NCBI GenBank assembly: GCA_964450955.1
Contig: CAYVFI010000004.1
Location: 124,001-188,000, forward strand
DNA length: 64,000 nt
Reading direction: 5' to 3'
DNA from: CAYNWT01 sp964450955
GTDB lineage: Bacteria > Planctomycetota > Planctomycetia > Planctomycetales > Planctomycetaceae
The position numbers and the translations under genes were made by a program. The notes beneath the pieces are model-generated. The model was not told the origin of the DNA, did no database searches, and saw only the letters and a program-made list of their open reading frames with translations. Positions 51,433 to 60,947 of the stretch are shown here, piece after piece. Position 1 is the stretch's first letter; the number at the start of each line of letters is the position of its first letter.

Positions 51433-54213
51433 ATGCGTGCGAACTCCTTTTCGGTTGTGATTGGGGCAATCGCCGCGCTGTGTTGCGCATCACAAATCGC
51501 AGCCGCGCAGGAACCGGTCGAATCTCCTGTCCAACCCAAAGCGACGCTGGCAAACTTCGAAGTTCATCCCGACTTCGAGATTCAGCTTGTCGCCAGCGAA
51601 CCACAAATTGTCGATCCCGTCGCCATCCGCTTTGACGAATACGGCAACCTGTGGGTCGTGGAAATGCGGGACTATCCACATGGACCGGCCGACGGCCAGA
51701 AACCCACCTCGCGCATTAAGATTCTGCGAGATGAAGACGCTGACGGGTTCTTTGAGACAGCCCATATCTTTGCGGACAACCTACTGTTCGCCACGGGCGT
51801 GCAGCCGTACAACGCTCCCAGCGTTGGCACCAAAGACAAACCTCACTTCGGCGTCATCGTGACACTGGCCGGCGAAGTTCGGTGGATGAGCGACACGGAC
51901 GGCGACTTCAAAGCCGACATTGTCGAAACATGGTTTTCCGGGTTCGAACAAAAGAACCCACAGCTTCGCGCCAATGATCCGACAATGGGGCCGGATGGCT
52001 GGATTTACATCGCCAACGGCTTGCGAAATGGAACCGTGAAAGCCGTGAAGGAAGATTGGAAAGACCAACCACCCGTGACGCTGCGCAGCCAGGACTTTCG
52101 GTTCGATCCGAAGACCGGCAAGTGTGAAGCGATTTCTGGTTACGGTCAGTTCGGCATGACGTTTGACGATGCGGGCAACCGATTCGTCTGCAGTAACCGC
52201 AACCCGTGCAATCATGTGGTGCTATCGCAAAAGTATCTCAACCGGAACCCATTTCTGGTTCGAACGCAAACGGTCGAAGTGGTTTCGCCCGCCGGCCCCG
52301 CGTCGCGGGTTCATGCCATCAGCAAACCGTGGACGACGTCCACTCTGCACGCAGGCCAATTCACTGCCGCTTGTGGAGTCACGGTCTACCGTGGCAATAC
52401 GTTCCCCAAAGAATTCTACGGCAATAGTTTCACCTGCGAACCAACCGGCAACCTGGTTCACCGCGCGGTTCTGACGATGGTCGGTCCGACTTTTACATCC
52501 AAGCCTGGCCGTAACGGCGTTGAGTTTTTAGCAAGCCGCGACAACTGGTTCCGCCCGGTGAACCTTGCGAACGCACCGGACGGCACACTTTACGTCGTCG
52601 ACATGTACCGCGCGGTGATCGAACATCCGCAGTTTATGCCCGCGGAACTGAAGGTTCGAAGAGATCTGCGAGCGGGCAGTGATCGCGGCAGGATCTATCG
52701 CGTGGTTCCAAAAGGCCGCGAACTGATTCATCCCGGGCGCTTCGTCGCTGTCGAGCAGGCCTACCTGCTTGAATCGAACGGGTTTTGGCGGGACACGCTG
52801 GCCAGACTTCATTTGCAGACCCATGATACGCCGATGGTCCATTTCGACGCCCCGAACGGCCGGGGATTTTCAGAACCGGCCCGGCGTAACGACACGACGG
52901 CGAAGATGCAGCCGCAACGCGTAGGGTCTGCTGCCAGTTTCCGCGAACTGCTGAACGGGGACTCTTTGGCGGCTTCCGAGTTGGTCAAGTTGTTGCCCAT
53001 GGAAGTCAGTAGTTGGCATGACCAGGCTGTGCTCACGCTGCCGCCCGAACGCAGTCTAGCGATCCTGGACGAACTAAAAACGATGTCGAACCATGACGAC
53101 TTACTACACGACCTGTGTCAGCAAATCGCAATGCGAAATATCGACGATGACACCGTACAGGCCCTGCGCGTTGTCGTGAATATGCACCGATGGGGGCAAC
53201 GACCAGCATTCATTGGCCTGGCGACCGGCCTCGTCAGGCGAGGAAAACAGATCACTCAACTGGCATTAAAGATGCCAATGGCAGATCAGCAAAAACTGGA
53301 CGACTTCCTGGCCGCTAACGTGACGGAACTGGCGGCTGAGAAGACGAGCGACCGGTTGGCCGCCATTAACGTCGTGCAGTACGCGGTGGGTGATGTTGCC
53401 ACCAAAGCACTGCTGGCATTAAGCGAATACGATTCATCGGCCGAAGTCAAAGTTGCCGCAATCGATGCCCTGCGTCGGTTCCAGTCACCCCAGATCGCAC
53501 AACAGTTGTTGAGTGGATTTAACTCTCAGACGCCTGGACTCCAGCGCGCGATTGTCAGATCCTGTGCCGCGCGTCCCCTGTCTGCTTTGACGCTGGTTGA
53601 GACTGTGCTCGCAAAAACGATTCCGGCGTCGTCACTGGATTCGGCAACCCAGCGCGTTCTTCGGCGGTATCGGCAGCCGAAAGTCAAAGCCGCTGTCTCT
53701 AAAGCGTTGGCGTTACTGGTACCGGCCGATCGAAAAGCGGTGCTCACCAAATACGCCGACAGCGTGACACTTGAGAATGACCCGCTGCGTGGTCGCGCAG
53801 TGTTCGAGAAAAACTGCGCGACGTGCCACCGCATTGGTTCTCTTGGCATAAACATCGCGCCCGACATCGCCGACTCACGCAGCAAAACGCCCGAGTATCT
53901 GTTGATGAACATTCTGGATCCCAACCGAGCCGTCGATGCAAACTACTTCAGCTATACGGCAGTGACCAACGATGGCAAAGTCACCACGGGTCTCATCGCA
54001 TCTGAAACATCATCGTCTGTGACACTTAAGCAAGCGGAAGGCAAGACTGTCACTCTGCTTCGCGAGGACATTGACGAACTCAAGAACAACGGCGTTTCAC
54101 TGATGCCTGTCGGGTTGGAAAAGACCATCGACAAGCAACAGATGGCGGATCTTATTTCGTTCATCAAGAACTGGCGTTACCTGGACGGCGAACTTCCGAT
54201 CGACCTCAAATAA
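51433..54213 (+). CDS. PVC-type heme-binding CxxCH protein
   Basis: 926 aa with signal MRANSFSVVIGAIAALCCAS ending IAAAQ. N-terminal half is a PVC membrane-bound dehydrogenase-type beta-propeller (FEVHPDFEIQLVASEPQIVDP, MRDYPHGP, IKILRDEDADGFFE, GRIYRVVPKG). A helical HEAT-like middle follows (about 500-780). The C-terminal cytochrome c domain has CATCH (about 794-798) and the axial-ligand region ending ..LMPVGLEKTIDKQQMADLISF with Met. Periplasmic sugar or polyol dehydrogenase role is inferred from the family. Starts 33 nt after the ABC ATPase but is probably a separate unit. Confidence 0.92.
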   Translation: MRANSFSVVIGAIAALCCASQIAAAQEPVESPVQPKATLANFEVHPDFEIQLVASEPQIVDPVAIRFDEYGNLWVVEMRDYPHGPADGQKPTSRIKILRDEDADGFFETAHIFADNLLFATGVQPYNAPSVGTKDKPHFGVIVTLAGEVRWMSDTDGDFKADIVETWFSGFEQKNPQLRANDPTMGPDGWIYIANGLRNGTVKAVKEDWKDQPPVTLRSQDFRFDPKTGKCEAISGYGQFGMTFDDAGNRFVCSNRNPCNHVVLSQKYLNRNPFLVRTQTVEVVSPAGPASRVHAISKPWTTSTLHAGQFTAACGVTVYRGNTFPKEFYGNSFTCEPTGNLVHRAVLTMVGPTFTSKPGRNGVEFLASRDNWFRPVNLANAPDGTLYVVDMYRAVIEHPQFMPAELKVRRDLRAGSDRGRIYRVVPKGRELIHPGRFVAVEQAYLLESNGFWRDTLARLHLQTHDTPMVHFDAPNGRGFSEPARRNDTTAKMQPQRVGSAASFRELLNGDSLAASELVKLLPMEVSSWHDQAVLTLPPERSLAILDELKTMSNHDDLLHDLCQQIAMRNIDDDTVQALRVVVNMHRWGQRPAFIGLATGLVRRGKQITQLALKMPMADQQKLDDFLAANVTELAAEKTSDRLAAINVVQYAVGDVATKALLALSEYDSSAEVKVAAIDALRRFQSPQIAQQLLSGFNSQTPGLQRAIVRSCAARPLSALTLVETVLAKTIPASSLDSATQRVLRRYRQPKVKAAVSKALALLVPADRKAVLTKYADSVTLENDPLRGRAVFEKNCATCHRIGSLGINIAPDIADSRSKTPEYLLMNILDPNRAVDANYFSYTAVTNDGKVTTGLIASETSSSVTLKQAEGKTVTLLREDIDELKNNGVSLMPVGLEKTIDKQQMADLISFIKNWRYLDGELPIDLK

Positions 54214-54280
54214 ACTCACTCCGTCGAAGCCCACCCAACGATTCGGTAGACTCGCGGTCAACATCCCGACACTTCCGTAC

Positions 54281-54330
54281 TTGGCCGTACCTGGCCGTAC
54301 CTGGCCGTACCTGGCCGTACTTAGCCGTAC
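54281..54330. repeat. five tandem 10-bp units
   Basis: Unit ctggccgtac (variants ttggccgtac and ttagccgtac) repeated five times in the 275-nt gap between the heme protein and the thioesterase. The same gap contains loosely complementary stretches (ttgaggcctccgagccccaa and tggaggccccaa), so part may fold. Confidence 0.8.
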
Positions 54331-54488
54331 TTGAGGCCTCCGAGCCCCAAGGTTCTATCACAACGTTGGAACGCAAAGGCGTCGAAGATTAACCGTCGTT
54401 CGCGCGTTGCCTCACGAAACACCGTCGCGCGTGCCTGGGGCCTGGAGGCCCCAAGTACAAGAATTCGCTCCGTTTTGGTTCCATCCAC

Positions 54489-54899
54489 ATGAAGACACTT
54501 CGTCCGAAACCTGACAACAATTGCTTTGGCTGCGGCGGCGGGAACCCGATGGGTTTACAGCTGACGTTCCACGGTGAACCGGACAAGCAAACCGCATGGA
54601 CGGAGTTCCAACCGCCGGAATTCCTGGCCGGTGCGATAGACATGATGCACGGCGGCTTCATCTCGCTGCTGCTGGATGAAGTTTCCAGCAAAGTGTTATC
54701 GATGCAGGGCAAACGCGGCGTGACCCGCAGCCTTGAAGTCTCGTTCGACAAGCCGGTTCCGCTAAACGAACCGATTCGGCTGGAAGCAGAACTGGTCCTG
54801 CACGAAGGCCGGAAGCACTTTATCGATTCTCGGATCTGCAACCCACGCGGCGAAGTGCTGGCCCAGGGCAAGGCTTTGTTCCTGGTATTCAAATCCTGA
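54489..54899 (+). CDS. PaaI-like hotdog-fold thioesterase
   Basis: 136 aa. N-terminal CFGCGGGNPMGL is the PaaI-type Cys/Gly opening; the hotdog helix follows with MMHGGFISLLLDEVSS containing the active-site Asp/Glu. Strands VTRSLEVSFDKPVPL and LEAELVLHEGRKHFIDSRI complete the fold. Probably a cytoplasmic acyl-CoA thioesterase; substrate unknown. Confidence 0.9.
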   Translation: MKTLRPKPDNNCFGCGGGNPMGLQLTFHGEPDKQTAWTEFQPPEFLAGAIDMMHGGFISLLLDEVSSKVLSMQGKRGVTRSLEVSFDKPVPLNEPIRLEAELVLHEGRKHFIDSRICNPRGEVLAQGKALFLVFKS

Positions 54900-54916
54900 G
54901 CAGCCAACGGTAGCGA

Positions 54917-55825
54917 CTAGAACGACGTGTCGCTGGGCTTTGGTTTTTTCAGGATGACCGGGATCGGCTTGTCGCAATGGGGACAAGGGATCTGAGTTCG
55001 CGTTGTGACGCGGGTCACTGATTGCAGAAGCTTGTTGACGATCACCATGTTGCCGCGAGGCGAGAAGGCGATGTCTGTGGTTCCTCGAGGAACCTTTGCG
55101 AATGACTTAAGGCCACCTTTTTCAATGACGGTCAGCTTAAGATCGTTTGAAGCGACAACAAGCCGGCCGTCGTGGCAAATTGCCAGTCCGGTTGGAGACT
55201 TCAAATTGTCGGCCAGTTTTTGAACGCGGCCGTTCGCCAGAAGTTGATAGATCTGACCCTGGCGGCTGGCAATGAATAGTTCGCCGTCACGACCGCGAGC
55301 CAAAGCGGATGGTTGTTTGATTCGATCGCACAGGGTTTCGACAACGCCGTCCGGGTCGACGGTGACAATTTGATTTTTTGTGCCGAGTGCGATCGTGAGG
55401 GTTCCGGTGTCATCGCGAAGCAAATCGGTGGGCGATGTCAGGTCGCCGTGCAGCGTTTCGCGTTCGCCTTCCGGAGTCACTTTGTAAATTCGGCCCGCCC
55501 CCGTTTCGCCCCTGCCGGCCGTGGCGATGTACGCGTTGCCGACTTCGTCAGTAACGACCGCGACAGGCTGGTTTAATCCGTCTGCCAGTACGCTGGTGCT
55601 GCCGTCAGGCCTGGTTTTGAACACCACACCCGCGCGAATGTCGACGACGAGGATATTGCCTGATTGGTCAACCGTTGCTCGATGAGGAACGGCGTAGGCC
55701 ACCTTCAACCGCGAGATGGAGGGAGCCTGCATCAGGGTGACGGTCTTGTGCGAGTGTTCTTGCCCGGTTGCGGTAAGGGACCCGCAAATCAGCACACAGA
55801 AAATTGCACTTAGGCGACACGTCAT
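54917..55825 (-). CDS. exported NHL/SMP-30-like beta-propeller protein
   Basis: About 302 aa from ATG 55825 (after AAGAG; a TTG at 55840 is possible). Signal MTCRLSAIFCVLICGSLTAT. Blades repeat a D..GN..V.D pattern: PHRATVDQSGNILVVDIRAG, QPVAVVTDEVGNAYIATAGRG, SPTDLLRDDTGTLTIALGT, QPSALARGRDGELFIASRQG, SPTGLAICHDGRLVVASND. The C-terminal CPHCDKP motif resembles half a zinc ribbon. Function unknown; convergent with the thioesterase gene. Confidence 0.85.
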   Translation of the reverse strand: MTCRLSAIFCVLICGSLTATGQEHSHKTVTLMQAPSISRLKVAYAVPHRATVDQSGNILVVDIRAGVVFKTRPDGSTSVLADGLNQPVAVVTDEVGNAYIATAGRGETGAGRIYKVTPEGERETLHGDLTSPTDLLRDDTGTLTIALGTKNQIVTVDPDGVVETLCDRIKQPSALARGRDGELFIASRQGQIYQLLANGRVQKLADNLKSPTGLAICHDGRLVVASNDLKLTVIEKGGLKSFAKVPRGTTDIAFSPRGNMVIVNKLLQSVTRVTTRTQIPCPHCDKPIPVILKKPKPSDTSF

Positions 55826-55952
55826 AGAGTTACTCTTCAATCAGTAATTCGGCCCGACGCACATTGTCACTCTGACACGGGCTGTCGTCAATTGAACTGT
55901 CACAAATGCACCGAATTACCGCATAAAGCCGCTAATTTGGGCCCTGGACCGA

Positions 55953-58160
55953 TTAACTGGTCAGGTTCATTCCACCCGTGCTGTGCACGAATACCACCCG
56001 TGGCAGCGGGCCGGCGATACGTTCCATTGTCTCGTGGAACCGGGCCTCATCGCCCTCTTCGGGCGGGCTGAACCCAAGAAAGACCTCGGCTGCGGCCAAC
56101 GAAGTTGACTGAATCGCATGGGCGACATTATCGGAGACAACCACCAACGGCAGCGCGCGGATGCGGGCAGAGTCGATGAGTTCTTCCAGATGGTTCATCA
56201 CTTCGGCGCGACCGGCTTCGGTGGGGATGACGCGAATTAGCCGGAGTTCTCGACCACGCCACTGGCTGTTTTGCGTCAACAGGTGCGCCAGCAGCAGCAT
56301 GAGCGGGCCGTTTTCTTTTCCACGCCAGTAGACATCAATCGTGCCCAGCGGCGTTTCCCACGGGTCGTCAACAGACTCCGCAATCCGAATGGAAATGATG
56401 CTGCGTTGTAATCCGGCAATGATGCGCAGTGTGACTCCGAACGAGTCCACTCGATCAGGATCACCTGGCCAGCCCAACAGCGCCGTGTTCGGACTAAGAC
56501 CACCCAGGCCGTGGCACTGAACCAGCGATTCGACCGCGTCTGACAAGTATGGAGCCACAACAATACTTGGGAACGCTTCGAGTTCCTGTTCGCGAATAAA
56601 CTTTCGCAGCAGGTCTTCCTGCGCCTGCCGGCGCTGCAGCATGTCTTCCACGTTGCCGCTGATGACATGGGCGAGCGTCAGGATGCCGTGCCCGGATGTA
56701 AACCAATGTCCGAACACAGCTAAGTGGCTGCGGTTGTGACCCGGGCCGACCAACGCCAGTACTGTCGGCCGCCAGTTCTTGGGATGCGAGAGTGCTTCTT
56801 CCAACTTCAGAATGTTACGCCGCGTGCGTTCGAACAGGATGCCGCTTTGAACGTCGCCCCATTGCGATTCGACGTCCAGGTATCCGATGGTTTTGTAAAG
56901 CAGTCCCATGACCACAATCGATACCGACGCCCAAACCGGTGAGATGAGAAACATGACTGCGAAACACCCGACGGCTCCCAGTAGTGCTGCCAGCCAATGG
57001 CAGTATCGGAACCGTGGCCGGTAGCTGGGGTTACGTGTAATGGATTCGTAGAACGTCGCCAGGTTAAGCGTTCCGTACGTAATCATGAAAAACATTGTGA
57101 TGATGGGCGCGATGACGTTGAGGTCGGCCAGCATCAGGCAGATTTGCGCAATCAGGAATGTAAGTATGATCGCGCGGCGTGGTTCGGAGTTCTTGCCGCT
57201 GCCTTTTGCGTAGAACCGCAACGGCCGGAAAACATCGTCGCGGGCAAACGCCTGCAGGATGCGCGGCGCGCCCATCATGCTGCCAAGTGCGGACGACAGC
57301 GTGGCCGCAAAGACTCCGGCCGTGATGAGAACCGGTACAGCCGAGAGGTGTCCGATAATCAGGTTGTCATTAATCAGCGCATCCCGATTGGTCGCGCCGC
57401 CCAGCACAACCGCCATCGAGATATAAATCACGGCGGTGAAAACCACAGCCAGCAGCGTGCCTTTGGGAATGGACTTCGCCGGGTCTTTTAAGTCGCCCGA
57501 CATGTTGGCTCCCGCCATGATTCCGGTTACCGCGGGGAAGAACAATGCAAACATTGTGAAGAAGCTGTCGCCGCCAACGAAGCCGGAACTCATGTTCTCC
57601 TGCAGCGTGGCCATTTCCATATTCGGAACCGCGCCGACATAGAACGAAACCAACGATGCGACCAGCAGCGCCAGAATTCCGTACTGCAACTTAATGGTCC
57701 ATCCCGCGCCGATAAGCACACACGCGAAAACGATGACGTTCGTCACGGTTCCGACAATCTTCGGATCCCACGCTCCGGGGACCGCGGCAACAAACGCTTC
57801 GGCGAAACCCACGACGTACATCGCGACCGAAATTGCCTGAGCCAAAAAGAACACAATTCCAATCGCGCCACCGAACTCAACGCCCAGGCTTCGACTGATT
57901 AGAAAGTAGGCTCCACCCGCTTTAACACGAGTGTTGGTTGCGATGGCCGACAAAGAAAGTGTCGTCAGCGTGGTGATGACTTTGGCAGCCAGAACAATGA
58001 CCAGTGCCTGCACGATTCCGGCCTGGCCAACGACGGCCCCAAAACGCAGAAACATGATGACGCCAAGGATTGTCAGAACGCAGGGGGTGAATACGCCACC
58101 CAGCGTTCCAAACCGGGTTACCTCGGCAGCATTCGCTTCTCGACTCTGATTCATTCGCAT
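55953..58160 (-). CDS. SLC12-like (cation-chloride cotransporter) APC transporter
   Basis: 735 aa. About 12 membrane helices: the first, FTPCVLTILGVIMFLRFGAVVGQAG, has the unwound-helix motif of SLC12; others include ANMSGDLKDPAKSIPKGTL and SSALGSMMGAPRILQAFARD, which are diagnostic. The soluble C-terminal part (about 440-735) is of the kind found in NKCC/KCC-like proteins (LALVGPGHNRSHLAVFGHW, SIVVAPYLSDAVESLVQ, LRLIRVIPTEAGRAEV). Bacterial members may move K+/Na+/Cl- or amino acids. The last residues, PRVVFVHSTGGMNLTS, are the family ending. Confidence 0.9.
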   Translation of the reverse strand: MRMNQSREANAAEVTRFGTLGGVFTPCVLTILGVIMFLRFGAVVGQAGIVQALVIVLAAKVITTLTTLSLSAIATNTRVKAGGAYFLISRSLGVEFGGAIGIVFFLAQAISVAMYVVGFAEAFVAAVPGAWDPKIVGTVTNVIVFACVLIGAGWTIKLQYGILALLVASLVSFYVGAVPNMEMATLQENMSSGFVGGDSFFTMFALFFPAVTGIMAGANMSGDLKDPAKSIPKGTLLAVVFTAVIYISMAVVLGGATNRDALINDNLIIGHLSAVPVLITAGVFAATLSSALGSMMGAPRILQAFARDDVFRPLRFYAKGSGKNSEPRRAIILTFLIAQICLMLADLNVIAPIITMFFMITYGTLNLATFYESITRNPSYRPRFRYCHWLAALLGAVGCFAVMFLISPVWASVSIVVMGLLYKTIGYLDVESQWGDVQSGILFERTRRNILKLEEALSHPKNWRPTVLALVGPGHNRSHLAVFGHWFTSGHGILTLAHVISGNVEDMLQRRQAQEDLLRKFIREQELEAFPSIVVAPYLSDAVESLVQCHGLGGLSPNTALLGWPGDPDRVDSFGVTLRIIAGLQRSIISIRIAESVDDPWETPLGTIDVYWRGKENGPLMLLLAHLLTQNSQWRGRELRLIRVIPTEAGRAEVMNHLEELIDSARIRALPLVVVSDNVAHAIQSTSLAAAEVFLGFSPPEEGDEARFHETMERIAGPLPRVVFVHSTGGMNLTS

Positions 58161-58413
58161 GAGGTATCAGGTTGAAGCGACGAGCGTCAAGACAATCGGC
58201 CTACCGTCGCCCAAATCAAGCCGCAGGGCGCGGTTTCATTAATGTCCAGCGCGGTAAGATTCGCCCGAATTGCGTGAACTACCCGGCGTGTGGGTGCGTT
58301 TCCGAGTTGGTGATGCATGCGGCTGGTTGAACAGCTTCTATGAGGCTTCATACAATCACCACGCCCGACAGCCGTTTGCTGTCGCATATTTTACCTTCTT
58401 TGGAGCCGACTGA

Positions 58414-59571
58414 ATGGGTCTCTTCGACAAGCTACGCGCAGAACTTGTTGACATCGTTGAATGGGTCGACGACTCGAATCACACTTTGGTTTGGCGGTTC
58501 CCCAGGTATCACAACCAAATCAAGAACGGGGCTCAGCTGATTGTGCGGCCTGGCCAGATGGCTGTGTTTGTTCATCGTGGCGAAATGGCTGACGTATTTG
58601 AGCCGGGGCACTATGAGCTCAAGACGGACAACCTGCCACTGCTAAGCACGTTGTCCGGTTGGAAGTATGGCTTCGACAGCCCGTTTAAGGCTGAGGTGTA
58701 CTTCGTTAGTACAAAGCAAATCACCGATTTGAAGTGGGGTACGCCCAACCCGATCATGCTGCGTGATCCGGAATTCGGTCCGATACGCATTCGTGCGTTC
58801 GGAACGTACGCGATGAAGGCAATTGATCCGCGGGCGTTGCTGCGAGAAGTTGTCGGAACCGACTCAGAGGTCTCCGCGGAAGAAATTACCGAACTGGTTC
58901 GGTCAATCATCAACACCACGTTTGCCGATCTGCTTGGTGAGAGCCAGGTGGCTGCATTGGATCTTGCTTCGAAGTACCGTGAGTACTCAGAAGAATTACG
59001 CAAGGCCGTTTGCGAACGGGTCGACGATGAATACGGCCTGGACATCACTCAGATGTTCATCGTCAACATTTCACTTCCCGAAGCTGTTGAGAAGGCGCTT
59101 GATACTCGAACAAGCATGAGCGTCGTTGGCGACATGAACAAGTTCCAGCAGTATCAGATGGGTAACGCCATGATGGCTGCTGCTGAGAACCCAAACAGCG
59201 GTGGCGCGGCCGACGGCATGGGACTTGGAATGGGTTTTGCGATGGCGGGCCGAATGATGCAACCTGGTGGAGCCGCGGCGCCGGTGCCCGCAGCCACGGG
59301 CGGCGGAATGATGGCACCGCCTCCGCCACCGGGGACGGCTTGGCACATCACCGTGAATGGCCAGACAATGGGGCCATTCACGATGCAACAGATGGCTGCC
59401 GGAGCAGCGTCGGGGGAAGTCGTTCGTGATAGTTTGGTATGGAGTGCCGGCATGGCTGGTTGGGTGGCCGCATCAACGGTCCCGCAGCTGAACTCATTGT
59501 TCGGAGCAACTCCGCCGCCTCCTCCGCCACCGCCACCGGGTGCTACTCCACCCCCACCGCCGGTTGGGTAG
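58414..59571 (+). CDS. SPFH (YdjI-like) protein with GYF_2 domain
   Basis: 385 aa. Residues 1-245 form the SPFH/band-7 domain of the YdjI type (QIKNGAQLIVRPGQMAVFVHRGE, FGPIRIRAFGTYAMKAID, DITQMFIVNISLPEAVEKAL). A Gly/Met/Ala-rich linker (about 250-305), then a GYF_2 domain (WHITVNGQTMGPFTMQQMAA, VWSAGMAGWVAA). Pro-rich ends. Cytosolic scaffold that may sit at the membrane; YdjI-type proteins go with zinc-ribbon partners, as does the next gene. Confidence 0.9.
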   Translation: MGLFDKLRAELVDIVEWVDDSNHTLVWRFPRYHNQIKNGAQLIVRPGQMAVFVHRGEMADVFEPGHYELKTDNLPLLSTLSGWKYGFDSPFKAEVYFVSTKQITDLKWGTPNPIMLRDPEFGPIRIRAFGTYAMKAIDPRALLREVVGTDSEVSAEEITELVRSIINTTFADLLGESQVAALDLASKYREYSEELRKAVCERVDDEYGLDITQMFIVNISLPEAVEKALDTRTSMSVVGDMNKFQQYQMGNAMMAAAENPNSGGAADGMGLGMGFAMAGRMMQPGGAAAPVPAATGGGMMAPPPPPGTAWHITVNGQTMGPFTMQQMAAGAASGEVVRDSLVWSAGMAGWVAASTVPQLNSLFGATPPPPPPPPPGATPPPPPVG

Positions 59572-59595
59572 TTCCCAATAAAAACGAACGACGAC

Positions 59596-59626
59596 AGCCC
59601 GGTACGATTTGTGCCGGGCTTTCTTT
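59596..59626 (+). terminator. terminator after the SPFH gene
   Basis: agcccgg / ccgggct 7-bp stem with extra pairing near the loop, followed by ttcttt. 25 nt after the stop, so the next gene may be partly separate. Confidence 0.78.
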
Positions 59627-59665
59627 ACCTCAGTAAGTTCTCTCTGACAGGTCTGCGAATCATCA

Positions 59666-60889
59666 ATGGGGCCCGATTCCGCTTCGCCGCCGCCGCCACC
59701 TTCCGATCAGGTTCAGTCACTGGAACTGGATCGGGACGATTTGCACTTTGTGCACAACGATGCGTCGGCAAGTGTCGGCGAATCGATTGACGAAGGCACC
59801 GGTCGAATTTTTCCGTGCGAACAGTGCGGCGCGGATTTGCGGTTTCATATTGGTCAGCAATCGTTGCACTGCGACTACTGCAACCACACGAAGGAAATTG
59901 AATTCGATCCCGACGCGAGTGTCGAGGAGAAAGACTTCCACGAAACACTGCGGCGAATCTCTGACTTCCGCCAGTGCCTGGTTGAGTCCACCGAAGCGGC
60001 TGTTGAAACGCAGGAGATCCGTTGCGAATCCTGCGGTGGAAACGTTGAGTTTGTCGGAACGCTGACAAGCCGCGAGTGCCCTTACTGCGCCTCGCCGGTG
60101 CAGCTGGAGAAGGCTCACAAAGCCGATTCAAATCGCATTCCTGTGGACGGGGTGCTTCCGTTTGCGATCGAACGCAAGCTGGCCGAAGACAACCTGCGCG
60201 CGTGGGTTGAATCAAGATGGTTCGCGCCCACTGCGTTTCGAAAGCGAGGAGTTGATGGTGAATTTAATGGAGTCTACTTGTCTTACTTCACGTTCGATTC
60301 CATGACGTATTCCGAGTACACCGGTCAGCGTGGCGAGCACTACTACGTGACGGTTCGGCGTGGAGACAAGAACGTCCGGAAGCGAAAGACACGCTGGTAC
60401 GACGCGCGCGGTCGGTTCCAGCGGTTCTTTGATGACATTCTGATTCTGGCCAACAACGGGTTCGCGAAAGAGTTCATGGATGCACTGCAGCCGTGGCCGC
60501 TGATCAAGGTGGTTCCTTTTAATCAGCAACTGTTAGCCGGCCACTTCGCACGGACCTATGACCGGCCGTTGGACGAATGCTTTGACGAAGCCAAACATCG
60601 GATCGATCAGGCGATCTATCGGGATGTGATTGGTCGGATTGGCGGCGATGATCAGCGAGTACACAACATTGACAGTCAGTACGACGCGATCACCTACAAG
60701 CACCTGCTGCTTCCCGTGTGGCTGCTGGCCTACCGGTTTGGCGAGAAGCCGTACCATGTGTTTGTTAACGCCAGTACCGGTGAAGTGCAGGGCCAGCGTC
60801 CCTACAGTGCGTGGAAGATCGCGTTCACCGTGCTGGCAGTCGTGGCTATCGTTGTGGGGGTTGGTTTCTTGTGTTCGCAACGCGGCTAA
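59666..60889 (+). CDS. zinc-ribbon membrane protein, partner of the SPFH protein
   Basis: 407 aa. A Pro-rich start, then two Cys-rich zinc ribbons: CEQCGADLRFHIGQQSLHC with DYCNH, and CESCGGNVEFVGTLTSREC with PYC. A conserved domain follows (VDGVLPFAIERKLAEDNLRAW, WYDARGRFQRFFDDILILA, KHLLLPVWLLAYRFGEKPY). One C-terminal membrane helix (KIAFTVLAVVAIVVGVGFLC). The architecture is often annotated TFIIB-type zinc-ribbon protein; function unknown. Adjacent SPFH gene indicates a membrane-associated complex. Confidence 0.88.
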   Translation: MGPDSASPPPPPSDQVQSLELDRDDLHFVHNDASASVGESIDEGTGRIFPCEQCGADLRFHIGQQSLHCDYCNHTKEIEFDPDASVEEKDFHETLRRISDFRQCLVESTEAAVETQEIRCESCGGNVEFVGTLTSRECPYCASPVQLEKAHKADSNRIPVDGVLPFAIERKLAEDNLRAWVESRWFAPTAFRKRGVDGEFNGVYLSYFTFDSMTYSEYTGQRGEHYYVTVRRGDKNVRKRKTRWYDARGRFQRFFDDILILANNGFAKEFMDALQPWPLIKVVPFNQQLLAGHFARTYDRPLDECFDEAKHRIDQAIYRDVIGRIGGDDQRVHNIDSQYDAITYKHLLLPVWLLAYRFGEKPYHVFVNASTGEVQGQRPYSAWKIAFTVLAVVAIVVGVGFLCSQRG

Positions 60890-60899
60890 GCTGAAATCA

Positions 60900-60932
60900 A
60901 ACGCCACCAGCAGGTCAACCGCTGGCGGCGTT
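60900..60932. terminator. hairpin between convergent genes
   Basis: aacgccaccagc / gctggcggcgtt, 12-nt arms with one A-C mismatch around a 9-nt loop, 10 nt after one stop and 15 nt from the other, followed by gatgtttatt. Confidence 0.65.
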
Positions 60933-60947
60933 GATGTTTATTCCAGC

